A stretch of DNA of 51,401 bases from Methanoregulaceae archaeon (GTDB lineage: Archaea; Halobacteriota; Methanomicrobia; Methanomicrobiales; Methanospirillaceae): NCBI GenBank assembly GCA_015660965.1, contig JACTVG010000010.1, positions 1-51,401 on the forward strand, given 5' to 3'. The notes beneath the pieces were generated by a model. That model did no database searches. It was given only the letters and a program-made list of their open reading frames with translations, and was not told the origin of the DNA. This document shows, one piece after another, positions 42,982 through 51,138 of this stretch (within the stretch, counting starts at the first letter, position 1; the number at the start of each line of letters is the position of its first letter). Position numbers and translations under genes: made by a program.

Positions 42982-44016
42982 ATGGAGATCCGGAGAGTCC
43001 AATTTACAGGAGGTTCATCGTATGTGATGACGCTGCCCAAAGAATGGGTTGAAGCGGAGAAGATCAAGAAGAATGATCCGATCGGTGTGGAAGTCCAGCC
43101 GGACGGGACACTGCTCGTGACCAAAGCGACCGAACGGGAACCGTTACAACGGACCAAGGAGTTTGATCTTGCCGGTATTTCTGAATCTGCGTACCTGTTC
43201 CGTCTGCTGATTGGAGCGTACATTTCAGGGTTCACCACGATCATCATCCGCTCGAAGGAACGTTTCCCCCCATTCGTCCGGATGGTTGTGCGGGATTTCA
43301 CCCAGATGACAATCGGCCAGGAAGTAATTGAGGAGACCGACACTGCTATCATTATAAAAGACCTCCTCAACCCCACGGAAATGCCGTTTGCAAATACGAT
43401 CAAGCGGATGTTTGTGATTGCGAAAGCGATGCATGAGGACGCAATTACCGCGATAAAAACCCGCAATATCGCACTCGCAGCAGATGTGACCGCACGCGAC
43501 AACGATGTGGACCGGCTCCACTGGCTCATAGCACGTCAGACTCATATGATCCTGTCCAATGTTGCACTCTCCAAAAAAATGGGTGTGTCACCGAACATGG
43601 CAGTACATTATTACAATATCAGCCGAATCATCGAGCGAATCGGGGACCATGCAGAGCGGATGGTGGATAATGCGAACGTAGTTCTCACGAAAGAGATTGA
43701 CCCAGTTATCATCAGTAAAATCTCAAGGGCAAGTGAGCTCTCGGTCAGCCTCTTTGACAGGAGTATTGTCTCGTTTTTCGCGAACGATATGAAAAAGTCA
43801 CACAAGAATATTGAATCAGTACAGGTGCTCGAATCCCTTTGCGGTGAGATCAACAATCTCGTTCTCCAGCAGGAGACATCCGATGCTATTGCGCTGGGGT
43901 ATATCACCGAACGCGTGAGGAGGGTAGGGGAATATGCAGCCGATATCTCGGAAAATGTGATCAATTATCTGGTAGAAGAAGGACAATTTCAGAAGAAGGG
44001 AAAACCTGCCAGCTGA
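42982..44016 (+). CDS. AbrB-PhoU phosphate regulator
   Basis: ATG 42982 has GGTG eight bases upstream; a GTG at 42973 is the alternative. The 344-residue product starts with an AbrB/SpoVT-type DNA-binding domain (IRRVQFTGGSSYVMTLPKEWV, DPIGVEVQPDGTLLVTKA) fused to a PhoU domain with ARDNDVDRLHWLIARQTHMI and SRIIERIGDHAERMVDNAN. Fusions like this are known archaeal regulators of phosphate uptake. It lies head-to-head with pstS and most likely controls that operon. Confidence 0.85.
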   Translation: MEIRRVQFTGGSSYVMTLPKEWVEAEKIKKNDPIGVEVQPDGTLLVTKATEREPLQRTKEFDLAGISESAYLFRLLIGAYISGFTTIIIRSKERFPPFVRMVVRDFTQMTIGQEVIEETDTAIIIKDLLNPTEMPFANTIKRMFVIAKAMHEDAITAIKTRNIALAADVTARDNDVDRLHWLIARQTHMILSNVALSKKMGVSPNMAVHYYNISRIIERIGDHAERMVDNANVVLTKEIDPVIISKISRASELSVSLFDRSIVSFFANDMKKSHKNIESVQVLESLCGEINNLVLQQETSDAIALGYITERVRRVGEYAADISENVINYLVEEGQFQKKGKPAS

Positions 44017-44042
44017 TTCAGCATGGTGAATTTCATTTATCT

Positions 44043-44080
44043 TTTTTAATCAATAATACACTGTTGATTGTGTTTTTTTC
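44043..44080. terminator. AT-rich 3' flank with repeat motif
   Basis: T6 followed by TAATCAATAATACA, shared with 38316-38361, then a second T7 run. It lies just after the regulator gene and could terminate its transcript. Confidence 0.35.
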
Positions 44081-44249
44081 ACGTCCATCTCACCGGACAA
44101 TCCATGACCCTCATATCAGATTGGTGCAAAAATGAACCATGTGGAACAAAATTTAACCAATGAAATTGTCGCGCTCCTCCTCCAGGAAAATCTCCATACC
44201 CGGGCCAAATTGAAAAAAAGAATCTTCTCATTTTTTCCTTCTCTTTGGA

Positions 44250-45332
44250 ATGCATATGCTCCACCCTGATGGTGGACAGCAATTAATATACCAGAGCATC
44301 CCCAGTCTTTTTAGAGGAAGAGATAGCATCACCCGCCCCACGAATCCGAAGCGAGTGCCTGCACGGGCGACAGACCGGCTGCATGAAGGAGCGGGTAGTG
44401 TTGTCACCTGGTATCTCCTGCTCATTATCCTCACAGTCGCTCTCATCGTGGTCCCGGCATCTGCTGAAAACCAGGTGAACGCTTCTGCCCTCCGCCATGA
44501 ACCTAGAGTCGTGCATATTGGGGTCTTTGTTGTGGATTTCAGCCGGTTCAGTGTAGCGGAGGGGACGGTTGAAACAAATTTTTACGTAAATCTCCGCTCC
44601 GACTCACCCGTGTCGATCAGTGACTTCGAGATCATGAACGGGCATACAACGTCTATAGATACTATCCTTAATACCCCCAATGAAAAGAATTACCGGGTCT
44701 TTGCCGTAATGGATGCCGATCTCGACCTCAGCCATTACCCCTTCGACAATCATACGATCCCCATCGTCATTGAACCAAAACTCCTTTCCGAGCAATCTCT
44801 TGTTATGGTGATTGACAAAGGCAAAACTGGTATTGGGACGGAAGCCAATCTCCCGGGCTGGGAGTTTACCGGCAACAGTTATACGATAACAAATCAGTCC
44901 TACGTGACGGATGAGAACCCGTATTCCCGGGCGGTCTTCAGTTATGGCATCAGGAGAGACACAGCGTCAACCATCCTGAAATTCTTCCTGCCGATGATGC
45001 TCATCATCATCGTCTCCCTCTCCTCCCTCATGATGAAGGTCTCATCTCGACTGGGACTAAATGCCTCTATGTTCCTTGCCGCCGTGCTTATCCACTGGCG
45101 GATCTCCGATGCGATCCCGCTTGTTGCCTATGCAACCTTCCTGGATTTCTTTATGATCATCACCTATGCGACGCTGGTCATGGTTTTGGTATCCGGAATC
45201 CTGATCATAATGTTCACGGAATCCAAGGATACGGGACGGGTTGACTTGGTGTACCACTGGTCGATCCGCATCATCCCGGTGCTCTCGATCGGACTATATT
45301 TCCTGCTGTTCCTGACCCTCATGACGACATGA
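44250..45332 (+). CDS. Pentameric ligand-gated ion channel homologue (Cys-loop family)
   Basis: From ATG 44250 the product has 360 residues, but the N-terminus before the signal-like helix (about 50-72, ending PASAEN) is long and a later start is possible. The extracellular part has DADLDLSHYPFDNHTIPIVIEP, the YPFD motif of the ligand-binding domain that follows the Cys-loop position. Four membrane helices follow, with ILKFFLPMMLIIIVSLSSLM as M1, GLNASMFLAAVLIHWRISDAIP as the pore-lining M2, then M3 and M4. The LP..LI and Y.TF.D patterns match bacterial ELIC and GLIC. The loop Cys residues of animal receptors are absent, as in other prokaryotic members. It should gate ions on binding an unknown ligand. 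Confidence 0.8.
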   Translation: MHMLHPDGGQQLIYQSIPSLFRGRDSITRPTNPKRVPARATDRLHEGAGSVVTWYLLLIILTVALIVVPASAENQVNASALRHEPRVVHIGVFVVDFSRFSVAEGTVETNFYVNLRSDSPVSISDFEIMNGHTTSIDTILNTPNEKNYRVFAVMDADLDLSHYPFDNHTIPIVIEPKLLSEQSLVMVIDKGKTGIGTEANLPGWEFTGNSYTITNQSYVTDENPYSRAVFSYGIRRDTASTILKFFLPMMLIIIVSLSSLMMKVSSRLGLNASMFLAAVLIHWRISDAIPLVAYATFLDFFMIITYATLVMVLVSGILIIMFTESKDTGRVDLVYHWSIRIIPVLSIGLYFLLFLTLMTT

Positions 45333-45940
45333 GGGAGAGAGAGGTAATCGATACCAGCACTTTTAACCGCGAATGCGAACCGTTGCCGGGATTGTGTCCG
45401 GATCGTGGATGTCCTCACGATCGAGCAGGCGTATAAGAAGTAAAAGCGGTTCTGAGAAAATCAGAAATCGGGATCAGTAACTTTTTTTAAAATATTATTG
45501 GGGACATTTACTTTTGGGTGTTGTGTTTATTTGCTACACAGAATTTTGTATGTATTGCAAGCGCGGTTAGATTACTACAAAGAACCTTACAGTAATAACA
45601 TCGATATTCATTGACTTTCTCTATGTTTTTTTTATGTTTGGTCATTTAAGAGCGTTCGATACGACAACCTTTGAATGTTTTAAGCATTCACAACATCCAT
45701 ATGCTCGTCGTCTTTTTAGATCCGTAGGTGTTCGAATAACAGAGTGATTCACACACCCACATTGGTATGTCCATTGAAAAACATACCCTTTTACGCCCGG
45801 ATTTGAGGCAGTTGCAATAGGATATTGTGACAAAGGGTTTCTACTGAGCTGAGATACGATTTGTAGATCCCTTACTTCAAAAATTTTCGCAGTTAACGCC
45901 AAGTTGATGATTGCATCTGACAATAGTCTCGTTACAAACT
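45333..45940. other. Long intergenic region without a supported gene
   Basis: A stop-free stretch reading RIVDVLTIEQAYKK ends at TAA near 45440 and may be a fragment of a lost gene. A minus-strand frame at 45642-45923 encodes a 93-residue Cys-containing peptide with no ribosome site or clear family. The middle is AT-rich. I see no RNA gene. Confidence 0.4.
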
Positions 45941-48136
45941 ATGTCACACAAAAAATACATCCTCATACTCTGTGTCTCGCTCATCCTTATCGCAATCCTT
46001 GCGACTGGGTGCGTGAGCACTCCTGCGACTACACTGCCCGTAACGTCTGAACTGAAAAAGTTCAGTTCGACGGCCGAGATCGAGCAGTATATCAGGAATT
46101 CAACAGCAATGGAGCAGCAGAACGGATACGTATCCAACCTGGTCCCCACGGCAGGGATCAGCACCGGTGTGAATGTTCCGCAACGGGCAGACCTGGAGAA
46201 GGGGGGTATAGCCAACCCGGCATCTGCCTTGGGGGGAACTGTCGGGTACTCACAGACCAACGTACAAGTTGCCGGGGTCGATGAGCCCGATATCGTAAAA
46301 AACGATGATACGTATATCTACACGATATCTGGGTCGACTCTCGTTATTATCGATGCCTATCCAGCAGCAGGTGCATCGGTCATTTCAAAAACCGATATTT
46401 CCGATACGCCAAAAGACCTCTTTGTCATCGGAGACCGTCTTGTGCTCTTCACCACAGGCACGGGAACACCGGAAAACAGTGCACAACCGGCGAGTGCTGA
46501 AGCAGCTGTCGGGCAGGTAATGCCGATGCCCCCTATACGCTACTATACACCGGTCACGCATGCAATTGTGTATGATATCAGTGACCGGAAAAATCCCAAA
46601 GTGATGAAGGACTACACGATCGATGGCGATTATATCGATGCCCGAATGATTGGCTCACTCGTGTACATGGTCACTCAGGAGCAGATCTACCTCTACGCCA
46701 ATGACCATGTGGTCGTCCCCGCTGTCCGCGAAGGGACAATGACCGTGGTCCAACCGGATGTCTGGTATTTCAACAACCGCGAATCTCAGTATACGTTCAC
46801 CACCATTACCTCCCTTGATGCAATGAGCGGAAACGAAAAAGATGCCCAGACATACCTTCTTGGCAGTGGGAACATCCTCTATGTATCGCCAAATGCGATG
46901 TACGTGAGCTACCAGAAATACCCCCCGGTAATCTATACGGTGCAGGGTGGAAAGGAAATTATCCCGCCCCAGCCTGCTGCAGTCAATGGGGGTCTAGGTT
47001 CCAGCGGATCTGCCGGGGTTTCAACCTCGGTTGACACCGGCTCATCATCCGCAAAAATTGCAGTTCCACCTGCTGCACTCCCTGCTGACTTCAACTCCCT
47101 GACCGACGCCCAGAGGCAGTCGATCCTCAATAATCTCCGGAACGCCGAACAGGACTTGATCCGGCGGCAGGAAGCAGATCAAACTACCACTGTTGTCCAC
47201 AAGATCGCCATAAAGGACGGCACAATCACCTACATCGCAAAAGGTGAGGTACCGGGTACCCTGGACAACCAGTTCTCGATGGATGAATACAACAACAATC
47301 TCCGCCTCGCGACCACGTCCAGTATCTACACCCAATCCGGGCAATATACCTACAACAACGTCTATGTCCTGGACGGGACGATGACCACCATCGGTTCTTT
47401 AACCCATATTGCCGAACAGGAATCGATCTATTCGACCCGGTTCATCGGTGACCGGCTCTATATGGTGACCTTCAAGCGGATCGATCCCTTCTTTGTAATC
47501 GACCTCTCGACACCGGAGAACCCGACGATCCTCGGAAAACTGAAGATCCCCGGATACTCCGATTACCTGCACCCGTATGACGCGACGCATATCATCGGCA
47601 TCGGCAAGGAGACGACGACAAATGACTGGGGTGGTGTCTCTACAAGCGGGATCAAGCTCGCCCTCTTTGATGTCTCTGACGTGTCCAACCCAAAACAACT
47701 CGACAAGGTGCAGATTGGTGATGCAGGCTCTGACTCGGCAGCCCTCACGGACCACCACGCGTTCCTTTTCGATAAGGCAAAGAACCTCCTCGTAATCCCG
47801 GTCCGGGCGGTATCTGCATCCCAGGTCACCAAAGGCGACTATTACAACTACCAGCAGCAGGTTTGGTACGGGGCGTATGTGTTCGGCCTCACCCCGCAGA
47901 CCGGGTTTACCCTCCGGGGGACTGTCCAGCATGGGACCGGCGATAACGGTTACTATTATTACGGGAGCTCGACATCTGATGTGAAACGTTCCCTCTATAT
48001 TGACAATGTCCTCTACACGATGTCAGCAAAACAGATCAAGGCAAATTCGCTCGACGATATAAACACGACGATCGCAACGATACCCCTTCCCGGCACGGGA
48101 GATGTCTATTACCCTGTTCCGATGGGGATAAAGTAG
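45941..48136 (+). CDS. Secreted beta-propeller lipoprotein
   Basis: ATG 45941 is the preferred start (a TTG ten codons upstream is the alternative), followed by a signal and lipobox (ILATGC). The 731-residue product contains VQVAGVDEPDIVKNDDTYIYTI and the propeller blades typical of the Beta_propel (COG4880) secreted family, with HAIVYDISDRKNPKVMKDYTIDGDYIDARMIGS and later FVIDLSTPENPTILGKLKIPGYSDYLHP. A Gly/Ser and Ala/Pro-rich insertion (about 360-400) separates two halves. Such proteins are predicted proteases or binding scaffolds. No partner is evident. Confidence 0.85.
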   Translation: MSHKKYILILCVSLILIAILATGCVSTPATTLPVTSELKKFSSTAEIEQYIRNSTAMEQQNGYVSNLVPTAGISTGVNVPQRADLEKGGIANPASALGGTVGYSQTNVQVAGVDEPDIVKNDDTYIYTISGSTLVIIDAYPAAGASVISKTDISDTPKDLFVIGDRLVLFTTGTGTPENSAQPASAEAAVGQVMPMPPIRYYTPVTHAIVYDISDRKNPKVMKDYTIDGDYIDARMIGSLVYMVTQEQIYLYANDHVVVPAVREGTMTVVQPDVWYFNNRESQYTFTTITSLDAMSGNEKDAQTYLLGSGNILYVSPNAMYVSYQKYPPVIYTVQGGKEIIPPQPAAVNGGLGSSGSAGVSTSVDTGSSSAKIAVPPAALPADFNSLTDAQRQSILNNLRNAEQDLIRRQEADQTTTVVHKIAIKDGTITYIAKGEVPGTLDNQFSMDEYNNNLRLATTSSIYTQSGQYTYNNVYVLDGTMTTIGSLTHIAEQESIYSTRFIGDRLYMVTFKRIDPFFVIDLSTPENPTILGKLKIPGYSDYLHPYDATHIIGIGKETTTNDWGGVSTSGIKLALFDVSDVSNPKQLDKVQIGDAGSDSAALTDHHAFLFDKAKNLLVIPVRAVSASQVTKGDYYNYQQQVWYGAYVFGLTPQTGFTLRGTVQHGTGDNGYYYYGSSTSDVKRSLYIDNVLYTMSAKQIKANSLDDINTTIATIPLPGTGDVYYPVPMGIK

Positions 48137-48250
48137 ATACGATGCTGGCCGGAATTCCAGTTCCCTTTTTTAAGAACTGTGCTTCCCAACCGGATCACGT
48201 GTTTTTTACAAGCCTTCACTTCTGATATCCCATTTTGATTTAAATTAAAA

Positions 48251-48293
48251 TTCGAAAATTATTTTATATTCTCAACTAATACTCCCACTTTAT
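48251..48293 (+). promoter_or_regulatory. Shared lipoprotein promoter element, copy D
   Basis: Begins TTCGAAAATTATTTTATA, continues CTCAACTAATACTCCC, and lies 52 bases from its TTCGA to ATG 48303. It is over 34 kb from copy C, so it is not a local duplicate. Confidence 0.75.
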
Positions 48294-48302
48294 GAGTTGT
48301 GT

Positions 48303-49031
48303 ATGAGAAAGATATTTCCCATTTTTGCAATTATTGTTTTAATCTTCCTAGTGTTAACGAGCGGATGCGCAAATAACCCTCCAATAACAAATCATCCATC
48401 AACAACGCAGACCGTTCTTCCAGCAACGACAATAACCACAGCCACACCGACGGAAGTACAAACGTCAATAGAACCAACACCTTCTACTCCATCCCTTAAA
48501 TTAGGTCAGGCATTCTCCTATAACAATCAAAATATTAATTTTACTATGGTCTTGTATGATGTCAAGATCTATCCTAACTATTCCTGGAGGTCGGTTGACG
48601 GTAAATTTTACGACACAGAACCTTCTCCCGGAAATAAATTTTTGTTTATATTCTTAAATTTAGAGAATTTGGGTCAAAAAAGAATGTGGATACCAACGGA
48701 AACCTCTTTGACATTAACCTCAAATGGCGTTCAGTATTACCCCCTCTTAACTCATACAAAAGGTTTGACGATAGATATGGTCCAGTACCATCCTGATTAC
48801 CAGAAGTTGGTATATACAACTGATTGGAATTGGGTGAAGACTCCACCAAAAAGGGATGAATCTGGTAGTAGTTACGTATACGGGTATAACATGAGTTATG
48901 TTTATCCGGGCTCTTCAAACGCAGTTGATGGATACTTGATCTACGAGGTCCCTCAATCCATCAATTTAGATAGGACGTATCTCTCTGCCAATGTGAACGG
49001 TTTTGCATCTCCTGTCTGGTCCTTACATTAA
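48303..49031 (+). CDS. DUF4352-like lipoprotein with cassette-type signal
   Basis: ATG 48303 follows TTGTGT-; a TTG two codons upstream is less likely. The 242-residue product begins MRKIFPIFAIIVLIFLV and ends its signal with a lipobox (LTSGC), nearly the same as the proteins starting at 12573 and 13938. The mature domain (KFLFIFLNLENLGQKRMWIP, SSNAVDGYLIYEVP) resembles the DUF4352-like lipoprotein at 26237-26923. The signal is therefore from one family and the domain from another. Its regulator and ligand are unknown. Confidence 0.75.
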   Translation: MRKIFPIFAIIVLIFLVLTSGCANNPPITNHPSTTQTVLPATTITTATPTEVQTSIEPTPSTPSLKLGQAFSYNNQNINFTMVLYDVKIYPNYSWRSVDGKFYDTEPSPGNKFLFIFLNLENLGQKRMWIPTETSLTLTSNGVQYYPLLTHTKGLTIDMVQYHPDYQKLVYTTDWNWVKTPPKRDESGSSYVYGYNMSYVYPGSSNAVDGYLIYEVPQSINLDRTYLSANVNGFASPVWSLH

Positions 49032-49117
49032 GGTTCTCGCGATAAACCGGCGGAAGGTGCGAACGACGATCTGCCCCCATCCAATCCTTAATTATCCGAT
49101 GTAACCATTTCAAATGC

Positions 49118-49816
49118 ATGAATACTAGGGCAGCAATACTGGCCATTGCGCTGGTCATTATCGTTGCGATCATCCTCATATTCGTTGTCTTCAAAGTCCC
49201 GGTTACCAGAACCGGTTCTGAGGCTGGTGGTCCGACCCCGCTTGCCCAAGTTGAAGTTCGGTCGTACCAGGGAAAGGACCTCTCGTCGGTCAACGATTTC
49301 CATGAGAACTCGATTAAAGGCCCTCAGCATATCAACATCTCCGACTACCAGCTGATCGTTACGGGACTGACCAACCGGACTCTCGTGTACTCGTATGATC
49401 AAATCCTTGCGAAGTTCCCGCATTATTCAAAGGTTGTTACCCTTTTCTGTGTCGAAGGTTGGGACGCGACCATCCTCTGGGAGGGGGTATTGGTGCGGGA
49501 TATCATCGCAGATGCAGGGGCCGATCCCCGGGCAAACACGGTAATCCTAACCGCCCATGACGGATATACCACCTCGTTCCCGCTTACGTATTTCACCCAG
49601 CGGGACATCATCATGGCGTACCGTATGAATAATATCACACTCCCTGCGGAACGGGGATATCCCTTCGAGCTGGTGGCGGAGGATAAGTGGGGGTACAAGT
49701 GGATTAAATGGGTTGAAAAAATTGAACTTTCCGACAATCCAACGTACCGCGGCTACTGGGAGCAGCGGGGCTACTCAAACACCGGAGACCTAAATAAAAG
49801 TTTTAGCCAAGATTAA
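49118..49816 (+). CDS. Sulfite-oxidase-fold molybdopterin oxidoreductase
   Basis: The 232-residue protein has one N-terminal hydrophobic helix (about 5-26) and then the Oxidored_molyb core. It has KVVTLFCVEGWDATILWEGV, where Cys is the Mo ligand of the sulfite oxidase/MsrP family, then TAHDGYTTSFPL and VAEDKWGYKWIKWVEKIEL. There is no twin-arginine motif in the signal, although this fold usually crosses the membrane already loaded with cofactor by the Tat route. It may repair oxidised methionines or oxidise sulfur compounds outside the cell. No partner membrane subunit is adjacent. Confidence 0.75.
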   Translation: MNTRAAILAIALVIIVAIILIFVVFKVPVTRTGSEAGGPTPLAQVEVRSYQGKDLSSVNDFHENSIKGPQHINISDYQLIVTGLTNRTLVYSYDQILAKFPHYSKVVTLFCVEGWDATILWEGVLVRDIIADAGADPRANTVILTAHDGYTTSFPLTYFTQRDIIMAYRMNNITLPAERGYPFELVAEDKWGYKWIKWVEKIELSDNPTYRGYWEQRGYSNTGDLNKSFSQD

Positions 49817-49888
49817 TACCTTTTTTTCCCGGCAGGTGTTGAGCGGTGGCCAATCGGTGCTAACCAAGATGTATTTTACCATCGTTTA

Positions 49889-49979
49889 GGTGATGTTGCG
49901 TTAACGGGACTTAACGGAAATGATATCCTCGGAGCACTTCAATGTCGAGTAGTTAAACGTCCCGCAGATGCAGCAGAAC
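49889..49979 (+). repeat. Interspersed ~90-bp element, copy 4
   Basis: Contains GTTGCGTTAACGGGACTTAAC, then GGAGCACTTCAATGTCGAG and GTTAAACGTCCCGCAGATG, ending in CAGCAGAAC. It is the most complete copy together with copy 3 and ends 41 bp before the flavodoxin start. Confidence 0.88.
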
Positions 49980-50019
49980 CTTTTTTACTGAATGGTAACA
50001 TTGGTAGATGGGAATTTTC

Positions 50020-50493
50020 ATGGCAATCAGAGTTGTATATTTCTCGTGGAAAGGGCACACGGAGAAGGTTGCGATTGCTCTTGCGAAACTGCTGGATGCG
50101 GAACTGATCCAGATAGAGCCGGTCCGTGACTGTGGCATGGCGGGAAAAGCGATGAAGGCGCTCTTTAGGATGAAATCGCCCATCAAACCAATCAAGACCG
50201 ATCTCACTGGCGTGGACACGCTCGTCATCGCAAGCCCAGTCTGGGCTGGGAGAGTGCCTGCATACGTAAACAAGTACCTCGATTCGGTTACGGGCGGCAG
50301 CGGGAAACCGTTCCACGTGATCGTCGAGATGGGGGGCCGCGGCGACCAGTCCGCCATCGCTGTCGTGAGAAAGGCGCTTGAGCACAAGGGAATGAAGTTT
50401 GTCTCGTCTGCGTCGACCATCGAAAAGGACGTTGACAGCGGATCGTTCATGGGGACTATAGAAAAGTTTGCAGCCGGCATCCGGAAACAATAA
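50020..50493 (+). CDS. Flavodoxin
   Basis: The 157-residue protein (ATG 50020; GGGA seven bases upstream, with an in-frame ATG at 50008) begins IRVVYFSWKGHTEKVA. The SWKGHTEK stretch binds FMN phosphate, and LVIASPVWAGRVPAYV is the isoalloxazine loop. It is likely a cytosolic low-potential electron carrier. Interspersed element copy 4 lies just upstream. Confidence 0.82.
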   Translation: MAIRVVYFSWKGHTEKVAIALAKLLDAELIQIEPVRDCGMAGKAMKALFRMKSPIKPIKTDLTGVDTLVIASPVWAGRVPAYVNKYLDSVTGGSGKPFHVIVEMGGRGDQSAIAVVRKALEHKGMKFVSSASTIEKDVDSGSFMGTIEKFAAGIRKQ

Positions 50494-50547
50494 CCCAAGG
50501 GTTCTGGTGCGACGAGAAGTCTCATATCAGATAAGTAATGTTTTTTT

Positions 50548-51126
50548 ATGGATTTCTTTGACTCGGCGTACAGGGGCACACCTCCCTGGGACATCGGCCG
50601 GCCCCAGAAGGTGTTCGTTGAGCTGGTCCAGAGAGGAGAGATAACAGGATCTGTTCTGGACATAGGATGCGGGACAGGGGAGCATGCTCTCTTCTTTGCA
50701 GGGGAAGGGTATGAAGTGTGGGGGGTCGACTCCGCCCCCTTGGCGATCCAGAAGGCAAAGGAGAAGGTTGCCGAAAGAGGACTCCAGGTGCAGTTTCTTG
50801 TCCTGAACGCACTGGACCTCTCCAAGCTCAACAGGAAGTTTGATACCGCTATCGATTCAGGGCTCTTCCATACCCTGTCCGATGAAGACCGCCCGGTCTT
50901 CGTGGATAACCTTGCAGCCATCCTGTCTCCAGCCGGGAAATACTTCATGCTCTGCTTCAGCGACCTGGAGCCCGCCGGATACGGTCCGAGGAGGATAACA
51001 GAAAGAGAGATACAGGATAGCTTCCGGGATGGGTGGTCCATCAATTACATCAGGCCGGCGGTCTTTGAGAGCCGCACTCGGGCCGAAGGACCCCGTGCTT
51101 GGCTCTCGTCGATATCAAAAAAATGA
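50548..51126 (+). CDS. Class I SAM-dependent methyltransferase
   Basis: The 192-residue product has motif I LDIGCGTGEHALFF, then EVWGVDSAPLAIQKAKEK (acidic ribose contact), VLNALDL (motif II) and FDTAIDSGLFHTL. The overall form suggests thiopurine- or TehB-like methyltransferases that act on small molecules; substrate is not deducible. It follows the flavodoxin by 54 bp and could be co-transcribed. No strong ribosome site is seen at ATG 50548. Confidence 0.8.
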   Translation: MDFFDSAYRGTPPWDIGRPQKVFVELVQRGEITGSVLDIGCGTGEHALFFAGEGYEVWGVDSAPLAIQKAKEKVAERGLQVQFLVLNALDLSKLNRKFDTAIDSGLFHTLSDEDRPVFVDNLAAILSPAGKYFMLCFSDLEPAGYGPRRITEREIQDSFRDGWSINYIRPAVFESRTRAEGPRAWLSSISKK

Positions 51127-51138
51127 CGAATACTAAAT

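Noticed and set aside
45400-45443. A stop-terminated stretch coding RIVDVLTIEQAYKK that may be the end of a lost gene
   Set aside because: Too short and without an upstream body to call as a pseudogene.
45642-45923. A 93-residue Cys-containing frame on the minus strand
   Set aside because: No ribosome site, no promoter and no family pattern; kept only as a note in the intergenic entry.
49953-51044. A 363-codon minus-strand open frame
   Set aside because: It is antisense to the flavodoxin and methyltransferase genes and crosses their intergenic gap; it has no recognisable motif.
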